Assembly: GCA_946481275.1 (NCBI GenBank)
Contig: CAMLMV010000017.1
Span: forward strand, 67,803-131,802
Direction of reading: 5' to 3'
Length of the DNA stretch: 64,000 nt
Source of the DNA: an uncultured Massilia sp.
GTDB taxonomy: Bacteria; Pseudomonadota; Gammaproteobacteria; Burkholderiales; Burkholderiaceae
In this document: piece after piece, positions 34,740 to 43,018 of the stretch
How positions within the stretch are numbered: the first letter of the stretch is position 1
Layout of the letters: every line of letters starts with the position of its first letter
Notes under the pieces: model-generated
Database searches by the model: none
What the model was told of the DNA's origin: nothing
Seen by the model: only the letters and a program-made list of their open reading frames with translations
Translations under genes and position numbers: made by a program

Positions 34740-37484
34740 TCAGCGGAACGAGTAGTTCACGCTCACGAACGCGCTGCGGCCGCGCGGGTCCGTGTAGCTC
34801 GGGTCATACCCGGCCAGGAAGAACCAGGCCTGGTTCGAGAACGGCGGATCCGCGTTGAACATGTTCAGGACGCCCGCGCGCACCTTGAGCTGCTTGCTGA
34901 TCGTCCAGCTGCCCGTCAGGTCCCACAGCGAGTAGTACTTCACGTGGTTCGGCGCCAGCAGCGTGTCCGTGTACGGGTCGTAGGTCGTGTTCTGGTCCGT
35001 GTAGCCCATCGAGTACTGGTTCGCCAGCGTGAGCGTGACCGGGCCGTTGTCCCACTCGAAGTTCACGCGGTGGCGCCACTTCTGGATCGCCTGGTCGTTC
35101 AGGAACACGCCCAGGTTCGTGCGGAACGGTTCCTGCGGACCGAACTGGCGGTCGTAGTGCAGGATCAGCGTGCCGGACAGGTTGACGCCGAAGCGGCCCC
35201 ACGGTCCGCGCTCGGAGCGCCAGTCGCCGGCGATGTCGAAGCCGGACGTCCTGAGCTTGCCCTGGTTTTCCTTCATCAGGAGGATGTTGGAGATGAAGCC
35301 GTCCTCGTCGCGCTGGATGTACTTGCCGTTGTAGGCTGCCGGGTTTTCGATGATGACCTGTTCGCCCAGGGTGCTGATCACGTCGCGCTTCTCGATGTTC
35401 CAGTAGTCGATCGAGAGGCTCGTGCGCTTGACCGGTTCGAACACGACGCCCAGCGAGAACTCGCGCGATTTTTCCGGTTTCAGGTCCGGGTTCGAGCGGC
35501 GTTCGACGTTCCACTGGTCGGTACACGTGTCGATGCTGCCTTCCTGCTTGACGCACTGCGGATCGGTCAGGATGCCGGCCGTCGTGCCGAAGATCGTCGG
35601 GCGCTTCAGGTCCGACAGCGACGGCGCCCGGAAGCCCGTGCCCGCGGACGCGCGCACCAGCAGCGACTGCATCGGCTGCCAGCGCAGGCCGATCTTCGGA
35701 TTGGTCGTGTTGCCCACTTCGCTGTAGTGGTCGTAGCGCACCGCGAACTGCATCTCGAGTTCCTTGGTGAACGGCGCGACCACCTCGGTGAACACGGAGG
35801 CCACTTTTCTCGTGTTGTCCGCGGTCTCGACGTCGGCCAGTTCGCCGGCCGGAATGGTGCTGTCGCGGTCACCCTGGATGTTATTCGAGCGCAGCAGGTC
35901 CGACGGCCTGAACGTCTGGTGTTCGTGACGCAGTTCGCCGCCGACCGCCAGCGCCAGGTCGCCGCCGGCCAGCGCCGTCAGCGAACGCGACATCTTGCCG
36001 TCGAGGGAAGTCGACACGCCCTTCGCATTGCGGGCCTCGTCGTTGATCCGGATCTTGTTGATGAGGTCCCGGCCGGCCTGCGACGACGGCCCGAACGGAT
36101 TGATCGCGCCCGAGCGCACGCCGGCCTCGAACTGGTCATACAGGAAGTAGCCGTCGACGTACTTGTCGATGGCCTTGTTCTCGGCGCGGCCCAGCGCCAC
36201 GTCGTAGTCCCAGCCTTTGATGGTACCCGTGGCGCCCAGCAGCAGGCGCTGGCCGGTACTCGTCACGTCGTTGGTGCGGTTGCCCGCTTCCGACATCCGG
36301 TAGCGGATCCGGTTGACCGTGGCGGGCAGGCCGGGCGCCGACAGCGCATTGCGGTACGCCTCCGGCAGGATGCTGACCGGCAGGTTGCGCAGGGTCGACA
36401 CCGGGTTCGGCGACAGCACGTATTTGGTCTTGGCCTGCGTCTGCACCAGCTCCGCGAACAGCTGGTTGTCCGCATCGAGCTGGAAGGTCGCGCGGCCGAT
36501 GAAGCCGATCTTGCGCGAGTCCGGATAGATCTCCGTATCTTCCATGTAGTCGTAGCTGCAGCCGGCCGCGCCGCCCGGGCCCTTCTCGGCATATACGGTG
36601 GCGGGCGGATTGCACTTCGGCGAGCTTGGATTGACGCGGCTGGCCGTGCTGCCGGCCGGCAGGAGGCCCGCGGCGATCAACGCGGCACGCTGCGCGCCCG
36701 AGATGTCGATATTGGCCGGGAAGGTGTTGCTGGACATCTGCGCCGGCAGCGTCGTCGCGAGCGGGTGCTCGGAGATGAAGCGGCGCTGGCCCGAACGCAG
36801 GCGGTCGAGCTGCTGGATGTCGAGCACGCCGAACACGTTGAAGCGGTCGGTGCTCAAATCGCCCGTGCCGCCGCTGAGGCTCAGCGTCTTCTTGCCCGCC
36901 CCGCCCTGCTGCGTGCCCGCGGCCGATGCGGCCAGGTCGATGCCCGTGTAATCCTTGCGCGTGATGAAGTTGATCACGCCGCCGATGGCATCGGTACCGT
37001 AGATCGCGGATGCGCCATCCTTCAGCACCTCGACGCGCTGGATCGCGCCGGCCGGGATGTTATTGAGGTCGACGCCCGAGTTGTCGCCGGGCGACGCGAA
37101 GTTGGCGAGACGGCGGCCGTTCAGCAGGACCAGCGTGGACGACACGCCGAGGCCGCGCAGGTTGGCGCCATTCAGGCCGCGCTGGCCGGACGTGCCGTCC
37201 GTGATGCTGGGGCCGTCCGTCACCGGCGCCGTGTTCGCGCTGATGTTCTTGACCAGTTCCGCGGCCGTCGTCGCGCCCATCTTCTCGATGTCCTCGCGCG
37301 AGATCAGCTGCACGGGCAGCGCGGTCTCCGTGTCGATGCGCTTGATCGACGAGCCGGTGATCTCCACGCGGTGCATCTTCGGTTCGTCCGCCTGCGTCTG
37401 CGCGGTGGCGTGTTGCGCCATCAGGGCAGCGACGGCCGCCGCCAGTATGGTCGGTTGCAGGGCTCTCGAAATGTGCTTGGTCAT
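34740..37484 (-). CDS. TonB-dependent receptor of the cyanophycin locus
   Basis: This 914-residue outer-membrane receptor has a signal peptide ending at ATAQTQ, a plug (VEITGSSIKRIDTETALPV, NLRGLGVSSTLVLLNGRRLANF, VEVLKDGASAIYGTDAIGGVINFIT) and a barrel ending VSVNYSFR. Gene order (33 bp after rpiR, one base before the cyanophycinase start) suggests it imports cyanophycin fragments such as beta-Asp-Arg. The plug has the NGRRLA and GASAIYGTDAIGG signatures of receptors in Xanthomonas-type organisms. ATG at 37484 has GGGAGAGCACCGC upstream. Substrate is inferred from context. Confidence 0.88.
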   Translation of the reverse strand: MTKHISRALQPTILAAAVAALMAQHATAQTQADEPKMHRVEITGSSIKRIDTETALPVQLISREDIEKMGATTAAELVKNISANTAPVTDGPSITDGTSGQRGLNGANLRGLGVSSTLVLLNGRRLANFASPGDNSGVDLNNIPAGAIQRVEVLKDGASAIYGTDAIGGVINFITRKDYTGIDLAASAAGTQQGGAGKKTLSLSGGTGDLSTDRFNVFGVLDIQQLDRLRSGQRRFISEHPLATTLPAQMSSNTFPANIDISGAQRAALIAAGLLPAGSTASRVNPSSPKCNPPATVYAEKGPGGAAGCSYDYMEDTEIYPDSRKIGFIGRATFQLDADNQLFAELVQTQAKTKYVLSPNPVSTLRNLPVSILPEAYRNALSAPGLPATVNRIRYRMSEAGNRTNDVTSTGQRLLLGATGTIKGWDYDVALGRAENKAIDKYVDGYFLYDQFEAGVRSGAINPFGPSSQAGRDLINKIRINDEARNAKGVSTSLDGKMSRSLTALAGGDLALAVGGELRHEHQTFRPSDLLRSNNIQGDRDSTIPAGELADVETADNTRKVASVFTEVVAPFTKELEMQFAVRYDHYSEVGNTTNPKIGLRWQPMQSLLVRASAGTGFRAPSLSDLKRPTIFGTTAGILTDPQCVKQEGSIDTCTDQWNVERRSNPDLKPEKSREFSLGVVFEPVKRTSLSIDYWNIEKRDVISTLGEQVIIENPAAYNGKYIQRDEDGFISNILLMKENQGKLRTSGFDIAGDWRSERGPWGRFGVNLSGTLILHYDRQFGPQEPFRTNLGVFLNDQAIQKWRHRVNFEWDNGPVTLTLANQYSMGYTDQNTTYDPYTDTLLAPNHVKYYSLWDLTGSWTISKQLKVRAGVLNMFNADPPFSNQAWFFLAGYDPSYTDPRGRSAFVSVNYSFR

Positions 37485-37517
37485 GCGGTGCTCTCCCTCT
37501 TGGTGTCTTGTGGTGAC

Positions 37518-38447
37518 TCAGGTTTTTTTGACGAGCTTGCGAATCTGGTGTTCGCCGTAGAGATACGCGGCGATCGCCTCGGTGTGGCGGGCCGCCTTGG
37601 CCACGTTGGCTTTATTGGACGTCATCAGCGACACGGCCAATGCTTCGATGACGGCCAGCGCGGCGCTCGAACTGCTGGGCAGCACCGGGTGCGTGCTGTG
37701 CGCGTACAGCACGTGGTGACCCAGTTCGGCGAGCGGCGACGCCGGCGAATCGGTAATGGAGACGATGGTCGCGCCGGCATCGCGCGCGAACCGCGTCAGC
37801 GACGCGGCATCCAGCGTGTAGCGCGGCAGCGAGATCACGACCAATACGTCCTTCCCGGTGATGGTGGCGAGATGGCTTGCCGCGACTTCCGTGCCGCCGC
37901 TCGCAGCCGCTTCGACGACGTGGCGGCAGAACGGTTGCAGGTGCATCGCGAGCGCACCCGCGAGGAACGACGACAGCCCGAACCCCAGCACGTACACGGT
38001 GCGCGCCTTCGTGAGCACGGCGCCGACGCGGTCGATCTGCGTGCCGGACAGCGCGCGGCTCGTGGCCGTGATGGCCGCTTCCGCATAGCCCAGGCTTTCC
38101 AGCGCCGGCGACGCTTTCGCAGCGCGGCGCGCGATCGTGCTGCGCAGCTTTTCGACGGGCTGCAGCACCGACTGCAGCGTCTCCGCCACCGCGCCGCGCA
38201 TCGCCGCGTAGTTCTTGAAACCGAGGTCGCGCGCAAAGCGGCTGATGGTCGCCGTCGACACGGCGCACGCGTCGGCCAGCTCCTCGATGCCGAGCGCCGT
38301 CACGCGCACCTGGTTGCGCAGCACGTAATCCGCGATCGCGCGGTTCGACGCCGAGCCCTCGGCCAGCACCCGCAGCAGCGACTGGCCGAGCGAAGATTCG
38401 GCGAAACCGATGTCGGGCGAAGCGCTGGACGGGACGGCAGAAGTCAT
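37518..38447 (-). CDS. MurR/RpiR-family transcriptional regulator
   Basis: The 309-residue regulator has an N-terminal helix-turn-helix domain (IADYVLRNQVRVTALGIEELADACAVSTATISRFARDLGF lies at about residues 38-77) and a C-terminal SIS domain (about 130-270; VLGFGLSSFLAGALAMHL, VLVVISLPRYTLDAA, ITDSPASPLAELG). RpiR proteins bind sugar-phosphate or related ligands; here the ligand may be a dipeptide catabolite. ATG at 38447 is preferred to an in-frame TTG at 38462. It heads the minus-strand rpiR-TBDR-cyanophycinase unit and faces the amidohydrolase-transporter unit, with the inverted repeat at 38518 between them. Confidence 0.9.
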   Translation of the reverse strand: MTSAVPSSASPDIGFAESSLGQSLLRVLAEGSASNRAIADYVLRNQVRVTALGIEELADACAVSTATISRFARDLGFKNYAAMRGAVAETLQSVLQPVEKLRSTIARRAAKASPALESLGYAEAAITATSRALSGTQIDRVGAVLTKARTVYVLGFGLSSFLAGALAMHLQPFCRHVVEAAASGGTEVAASHLATITGKDVLVVISLPRYTLDAASLTRFARDAGATIVSITDSPASPLAELGHHVLYAHSTHPVLPSSSSAALAVIEALAVSLMTSNKANVAKAARHTEAIAAYLYGEHQIRKLVKKT

Positions 38448-38517
38448 GTGACCGGATGTCAATGAGTTAATGTTTTTTAATGTAAAACAGTTACAGCGCC
38501 CAACTCAACAACATTTT

Positions 38518-38533
38518 TGAAAATAATCTTTCA
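38518..38533. promoter_or_regulatory. RpiR-type inverted repeat in the divergent cyanophycin promoter
   Basis: TGAAAATAATCTTTCA has GAAA/TTTC half-sites around a six-base centre, a pattern seen for RpiR-family operators. It lies in the 152-bp gap between rpiR (38447) and the amidohydrolase gene (38600), so one site could control both directions. Confidence 0.55.
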
Positions 38534-38599
38534 TCGATTTACGTTGTGTAAAAATTCATACATAATCGGCCGCAGACCGACGCCAGGAGACACGTCCGC

Positions 38600-39718
38600 A
38601 TGCATACGAAGACCCATCCGATCGCGACCGAACCGGGCGTCGCCACCTACCAGCTCACGTCGTACCACTACGGCAGCGCGGGCAGCGGCAAGAAGGTCTA
38701 CATCCAGGCGTCGCTGCACGCGGACGAGGTGCCCGCGATGCTCGTCGCGCACGTCCTGCGGCGCGAACTGGAGCAACTCGATGCGGCGGGCCGCATCCAT
38801 GGTGAGGTGATCCTCGTACCCGCCGCGAATCCGATCGGGCTGTCGCAGATCGTGCACGGCACGCCGTTCGGGCGCTTCGACCTGGGCACCGGCACCAATT
38901 TCAACCGCGCCTTCCGCCACGTCGCCGACGAATTGAAAGACACCTTATCCGGCCGGCTCGGGCCGGATGCCGCCGCAAACGTGGCCGCGATCCGCGCCGA
39001 GGCACGCGCCGCCGTCGGACGGTGGGCGCCCCAAGACGCCACGCAGGTGCTGAAAAAAACGCTGCTGGAGATGGCGATCGACGCCGACATCGTGCTCGAT
39101 CTGCATTGCGACAACGAAGCGCTGCTGCATGTCTATACCGGTCCCGCGCTGGCGGACCGCGTGGCACCGCTGGCGACGCTGCTCGGCGCGCGCGCCTATC
39201 TGCTGTCCGCCGGTTCGGGCGGCGAGCCGTTCGACGAGGCGTGCAGCCGGCTGTGGTGGGACCTGGCCGCGCACTTCGGGCCGTCGATCCCGATTCCGCC
39301 CGCGTGCGCCGCCGTCACGGTCGAACTGCGCGGCGAGATGGATGTGCGCTACGATTACGCGGAGCAGGATGCGCGCGCGCTGCTGCAGTTCCTCGCCCGC
39401 GAAGGCATCGTCGACACCCCCTCGGCCCCGCTGCCCCCGCCGCGGTGCGCGGCGTCGCCGCTGGAAGCCGTGGAGCCGCTGCACGCGCCGCAGACGGGCG
39501 TGCTCGTGTTTTTGAAGGCGCTGGGCGACGAGGTGAAGGCGGGCGACGCCGTCGCCGACATCGTCAACCCGGTCACGGGCGACACGGCGACCGTGCACGC
39601 GAACCGCGACGGCCTGCTGTTCGCGAGCACCGCGCACCGCCACCTGCTGCGCGGGATGCACATCTGTAAGATCGCGGGGACGACGCCCTTCCGTTCGGGT
39701 TCTTTACTGAGTCAGTGA
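38600..39718 (+). CDS. M14-type zinc amidohydrolase, cyanophycin-dipeptide-hydrolase-like (CphZ-like)
   Basis: The 372-residue cytosolic protein belongs to the succinylglutamate desuccinylase/aspartoacylase (M14-like) family. Zinc ligands are His40 and Glu43 in SLHADEVPA and His169 in LDLHCD; NFNRAF (about 100-105) and Glu242 in VELRG complete the active site, and a C-terminal beta-barrel (about 285-370) resembles that of the family. CphZ, a zinc enzyme of this family that splits beta-Asp-Arg, has been reported in cyanophycin clusters (recalled from literature, unverified here). Location opposite an exported cyanophycinase supports this role. ATG at 38600 has CAGGAGACACG upstream. The YfcC gene begins one base after the stop. 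Confidence 0.72.
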   Translation: MHTKTHPIATEPGVATYQLTSYHYGSAGSGKKVYIQASLHADEVPAMLVAHVLRRELEQLDAAGRIHGEVILVPAANPIGLSQIVHGTPFGRFDLGTGTNFNRAFRHVADELKDTLSGRLGPDAAANVAAIRAEARAAVGRWAPQDATQVLKKTLLEMAIDADIVLDLHCDNEALLHVYTGPALADRVAPLATLLGARAYLLSAGSGGEPFDEACSRLWWDLAAHFGPSIPIPPACAAVTVELRGEMDVRYDYAEQDARALLQFLAREGIVDTPSAPLPPPRCAASPLEAVEPLHAPQTGVLVFLKALGDEVKAGDAVADIVNPVTGDTATVHANRDGLLFASTAHRHLLRGMHICKIAGTTPFRSGSLLSQ

Positions 39719-39719
39719 T

Positions 39720-41102
39720 ATGCGACTACGAATTCCCAATACCTTCGTGCTGCTGTTCGCGATCCTCGCGCTGATCGCGCTGGCGACGTGGTTCATCCCC
39801 GGCGGGAAGTACGAGACGCACCTCGTGAACGGCAAGCAGCTCATCGACCCGGCCTCGTTCCACTATGTCGAGAGCGCGCCGCAAGGCCTCGTCGCGCTCA
39901 TGAAGGCGCCCATCAAGGGTTTCGTGGAGGCGGCGCAGATCATCGGCTTCGTGCTGGTCGTCGGCGGCGCGTTCGCCGTCGTGCAGAAAACCGATGCGAT
40001 CGACACGGGGATCCGCTCGATCGCCCGCATGCACGAGCACTCGGCGCTCGTGCGCGCCGCGCTGATCCCCGTCTTCGTCACGCTGTTCTCGCTCGGCGGC
40101 GCCACGTTCGGCATGAACGAGGAAGCGATTCCGTTCGTGCTGATCTTCGTGCCGCTCGCGCTGGCGCTCGGCTACGACACCATCACCGGCGTGTCGATCC
40201 CGTTCCTCGGTTCGCAGGCCGGCTTCGGCGCCGCGTTCCTCAATCCGTTCAACGTCGGCATCGCGCAGGGCATCGCGGGCGTGCCCGTGTTTTCGGGGAT
40301 CGGGTATCGCCTCGTCGTGTGGGTGGCGACGACGACGGTCACGATCCTGTTCCTGATGTGGTACGCGGCGCGCGTAAAACAGAACCCCACGCTGAGTCCG
40401 ACCTATGTGCTGGACCAGACGCGGCGCCAGGAACAGCCCGTACATGTGGGGCTAGACCGCATGACGGGCCGGCACAAGGCAGTGCTGGCGATCTTCGCGC
40501 TGTCGCTCGCGGCGATGGTGGTCGGCGTGGTGAAATTCGACTGGTACATCGACGAGATCGCGGCGTTGTTCCTGTCGATGGCGATCGTCGTGGGGATCGT
40601 CGGGCGCCTGGGGCCCGACAACTGGGTGGCGGCCTTCATGCAGGGTGCGAAGGACCTGGCGCCGACGGCGCTCGTGATCGCGATCGCGCGGGGCACGATG
40701 ATCCTCGCGCGCGACGCCCACATCATCGACACGATGCTGCACGGCCTGATGCCGCTCGTGCAGTCGAGCCACCCCGTGTTCGCGGCGCAGAAGATGTACC
40801 TGATCCAGTCGGTGATCAACTTCTTCATCCACTCGGGCACGGGCCAGGCCGCGCTGACGATGCCGATCATGGCACCGCTCGCGGACCTCGTGGGCGTCAC
40901 GCGCCAGACCGCGATCCTCGCCTTTCAACTGGGCGAGCTGTCGACGCCGATGATCCCGACGTCCGGCATCACGGTCGGCGTGCTCGCGCTCGCACGCGTG
41001 CCTTGGATCACGTGGGCCAGGTGGATGATCCCGCTGCAGCTGATCTATCTCGTGCTGGCCCTCGTGCTGCTCGTGCCCCCCTGCCTGATGCAGTGGAGCT
41101 GA
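39720..41102 (+). CDS. YfcC/DcuC-family inner-membrane carrier
   Basis: The 460-residue protein has about 12 hydrophobic segments and the YfcC-family N-terminus (IPNTFVLLFAILALIALATWFIPGG), FSLGGATFGMNEEAIPF, SIPFLGSQAGFGAAFLNPF, FFIHSGTGQAALTMPIMAPLADL and MIPTSGITVG. The family is related to C4-dicarboxylate and basic amino-acid carriers. Its start is one base after the amidohydrolase stop. In the cyanophycin model it would import beta-Asp-Arg across the inner membrane or exchange arginine/aspartate products. Directionality is not readable. Confidence 0.85.
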   Translation: MRLRIPNTFVLLFAILALIALATWFIPGGKYETHLVNGKQLIDPASFHYVESAPQGLVALMKAPIKGFVEAAQIIGFVLVVGGAFAVVQKTDAIDTGIRSIARMHEHSALVRAALIPVFVTLFSLGGATFGMNEEAIPFVLIFVPLALALGYDTITGVSIPFLGSQAGFGAAFLNPFNVGIAQGIAGVPVFSGIGYRLVVWVATTTVTILFLMWYAARVKQNPTLSPTYVLDQTRRQEQPVHVGLDRMTGRHKAVLAIFALSLAAMVVGVVKFDWYIDEIAALFLSMAIVVGIVGRLGPDNWVAAFMQGAKDLAPTALVIAIARGTMILARDAHIIDTMLHGLMPLVQSSHPVFAAQKMYLIQSVINFFIHSGTGQAALTMPIMAPLADLVGVTRQTAILAFQLGELSTPMIPTSGITVGVLALARVPWITWARWMIPLQLIYLVLALVLLVPPCLMQWS

Positions 41103-41108
41103 GCCGGA

Positions 41109-42674
41109 TTACTTCGCGATCTTCACCAGCACCACGTCGTTCACGCGCATCGGCACCTGCACGTTCGCGGTGCCGTTCGCCGCGACCTTCACGGTGCGCG
41201 TCTCGGGCTTGTCCACCGTCAGCGCCTGCAGCTTCGCGAGCTGGTCGGCCGTCAACGTCTTCGGCTTGCCCATCTCGATATAGGCCGTGTACGCGTCGTT
41301 GGCCTTGAAGCCCGTGCGGTACACCTGGACGTTATACGTGCCCGGCTTCATGCCCTTCAGCGACAGTTTCAGCGGCGTGCCGTTCTTCGTCGGCTGGACG
41401 GCGCCGAAGAACGGGCGGTTGGTCTTCTTGCCCATGTCCGGCGTCTGGAAGTCCCACGCCAGCACCTGCACGCCGTTCGCGTCCTTCGTCACCCAGCTTT
41501 GCTTGTCGGTGGTCTGCACCTGCTGGTCGCCCAGCTCGTTCATGTACTTGTAAGCGAACCAGGCGGCTTTGCGGATGCCCTGCGGGTTCATCAGGCCGAA
41601 ACCGCCTTCGAACGGCGCGGTCGGCGGACCCGGTTCCTCGAACAGGTCCGTATAGGTCCAGTAGCTCATGCCTTGCACGATGCCTTCCGTCGCCTTCAGC
41701 TTCGACAGGATGTAGGCGGCACTGATGTACGAATCGTGCACGAGGTCGCGCGGGTTGTAGCTCGTGCTCCATTCCGTGAAATACAGCGGCAGCTTGGGCA
41801 GGTAGGACGCTTCGATTTCCTTGCGGACCTTGCGCACGTCGCCGACGATGCCGTCCGGCGACGGCGACAGCTTCTGGTCGCCCTGGCCGTTCTCGTCCAG
41901 GAAGCCGCCATCCACGCCGTAGGTGTGCGTGGCGATGAAGTCGACAGCGGCACCGCTCTTCTGCGTGTGCGCGAGGAATTCCGGCACCCAGGCCGCACCC
42001 GCCGTCGCCGGACCGCCTACGCGCAGGGTCGGATCGATCGCCTTGATGGTCTTCGCGGTCACGTCGTACAGGTCGAAGTAGGCCTTCTGGTCGGCCTTTT
42101 CCCAGAAACCGTCCAGGTTCGGCTCGTTCCACACTTCGAAGAACCAGGTGCGTACCTCTTCCTTGCCGTAGCGCTGCTGCACATGGCGCACGAAGGCGTC
42201 GACGAGGCCCGCCCACAGCTCAGGTTTCGGGTGCGAGGTGTTGCCCTTCCAGTAGAAGATGCTGTTGTCGGACGTCTTCATCGCTTCCGGCGTGAAGCCC
42301 AGCTCGACGAACGGCTTGATGCCCATGCCCAGCAGCTTGTCGTACAGGTAGTCGATCTTCGTCCAGTCGTACACGGGCTTGCCGTCGACGACCTTGAACG
42401 TGCCCAGCACGTCGTGGAAGATGCCGTGGAAACGGATGTAGCGGAAGCCCAGCTCATCCTTCGCGATCTTCAGTTGGGCCAGGCTGTCGTCGCGGATCAG
42501 CGTGCCCGGGTAATCGGAGCCCACCGACAGGTCGGCGAAATGGTCGCGCGCGACGGTCGGCGCGTTCGCGTCGATGACGATCTGGCGCGCATCAGCGGCC
42601 AGGGCGGGCAGTGCGAACGGGGCGGAGAATGCCAGCGCCAGAGCGGCGCGCAGCACGGTGCGGCGGTGTCTCAT
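41109..42674 (-). CDS. Exported GH39-family glycoside hydrolase (beta-xylosidase-like)
   Basis: The 521-residue enzyme has a signal peptide ending at ALAADA and a TIM barrel of the GH39 type. The acid/base is Glu184 in VWNEPNLDGF and the likely nucleophile Glu301 in LYFTEWSTSY; the early FRYIRFHGIFHD and GIKPFVELGF motifs match beta-xylosidases. A C-terminal beta-sandwich (about 430-521) follows. The family acts on xylo-oligosaccharides, but also on other pentoses and uronides. LacI-like and TTTAGTAAA sites precede it, shared with the glycan island at 1-18 kb, so it may be a remote member of that regulon. It is convergent with the YfcC gene. Confidence 0.86.
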   Translation of the reverse strand: MRHRRTVLRAALALAFSAPFALPALAADARQIVIDANAPTVARDHFADLSVGSDYPGTLIRDDSLAQLKIAKDELGFRYIRFHGIFHDVLGTFKVVDGKPVYDWTKIDYLYDKLLGMGIKPFVELGFTPEAMKTSDNSIFYWKGNTSHPKPELWAGLVDAFVRHVQQRYGKEEVRTWFFEVWNEPNLDGFWEKADQKAYFDLYDVTAKTIKAIDPTLRVGGPATAGAAWVPEFLAHTQKSGAAVDFIATHTYGVDGGFLDENGQGDQKLSPSPDGIVGDVRKVRKEIEASYLPKLPLYFTEWSTSYNPRDLVHDSYISAAYILSKLKATEGIVQGMSYWTYTDLFEEPGPPTAPFEGGFGLMNPQGIRKAAWFAYKYMNELGDQQVQTTDKQSWVTKDANGVQVLAWDFQTPDMGKKTNRPFFGAVQPTKNGTPLKLSLKGMKPGTYNVQVYRTGFKANDAYTAYIEMGKPKTLTADQLAKLQALTVDKPETRTVKVAANGTANVQVPMRVNDVVLVKIAK

Positions 42675-42715
42675 GTCTATTGTCCTTTTACGTCGAAGCT
42701 CGCTTCTATATAAGA

Positions 42716-42729
42716 TGTTTGCGCTAACA
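42716..42729. promoter_or_regulatory. LacI-type operator-like site upstream of the GH39 gene
   Basis: TGTTTGCGCTAACA is an imperfect palindrome around GCGC and shares the GCGCTA core with the gntK operators at 1286 and 1447. It lies 42 bp upstream of the GH39 start. Confidence 0.45.
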
Positions 42730-42764
42730 ATGCGAGTTGACGACAGGATAGAGGATAAGCCTCA

Positions 42765-42773
42765 TTTAGTAAA
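42765..42773. promoter_or_regulatory. TTTAGTAAA site upstream of the GH39 gene
   Basis: TTTAGTAAA lies 91 bp before the GH39 start, followed by AATCAAA. It repeats the core seen before the GH2 gene and the second TBDR. Confidence 0.35.
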
Positions 42774-42907
42774 ATCAAAAAACCAAATGATTTTCCACAA
42801 AGTGATGGTTTAAATTCGTTAAGGAAGCGATGCACGGCGACACTGCCGCTGTGCACGTCGGTTAGTTGCAGTATGTCACCTGAACATGCATCGATGAGGT
42901 AATGAAA

Positions 42908-42935
42908 AAAGGACAGGCCACCAAGCCTGTCCTTT
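42908..42935 (-). terminator. Rho-independent terminator after pckG
   Basis: GGACAGGC and GCCTGTCC form an 8-bp stem with a six-base loop. On the minus strand a run of at least six T follows. It lies about 85 bp after the pckG stop. Confidence 0.85.
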
Positions 42936-43018
42936 CCCATTTTCTCGCGGCCGCATCGTCGTGCGTGCGGCCGTCGTCTCCTCGCCTGTATTTCTCCGCC
43001 CGTATTTCTCCTTCAGTC

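Larger units (their letters stand above)
42675..43018. other. GH39-pckG intergenic region with two regulatory motifs and a terminator
   Basis: This 344-bp gap holds the GH39 promoter region (operator-like sites at 42716 and 42765) and the pckG terminator (42908-42935). No gene was seen in it. Confidence 0.6.

Noticed and set aside
34566..38465. Long plus-strand open frame across the cyanophycin TBDR and rpiR
   Set aside because: Shadow of the minus-strand genes; the composition is R/H/V-rich with no domain.
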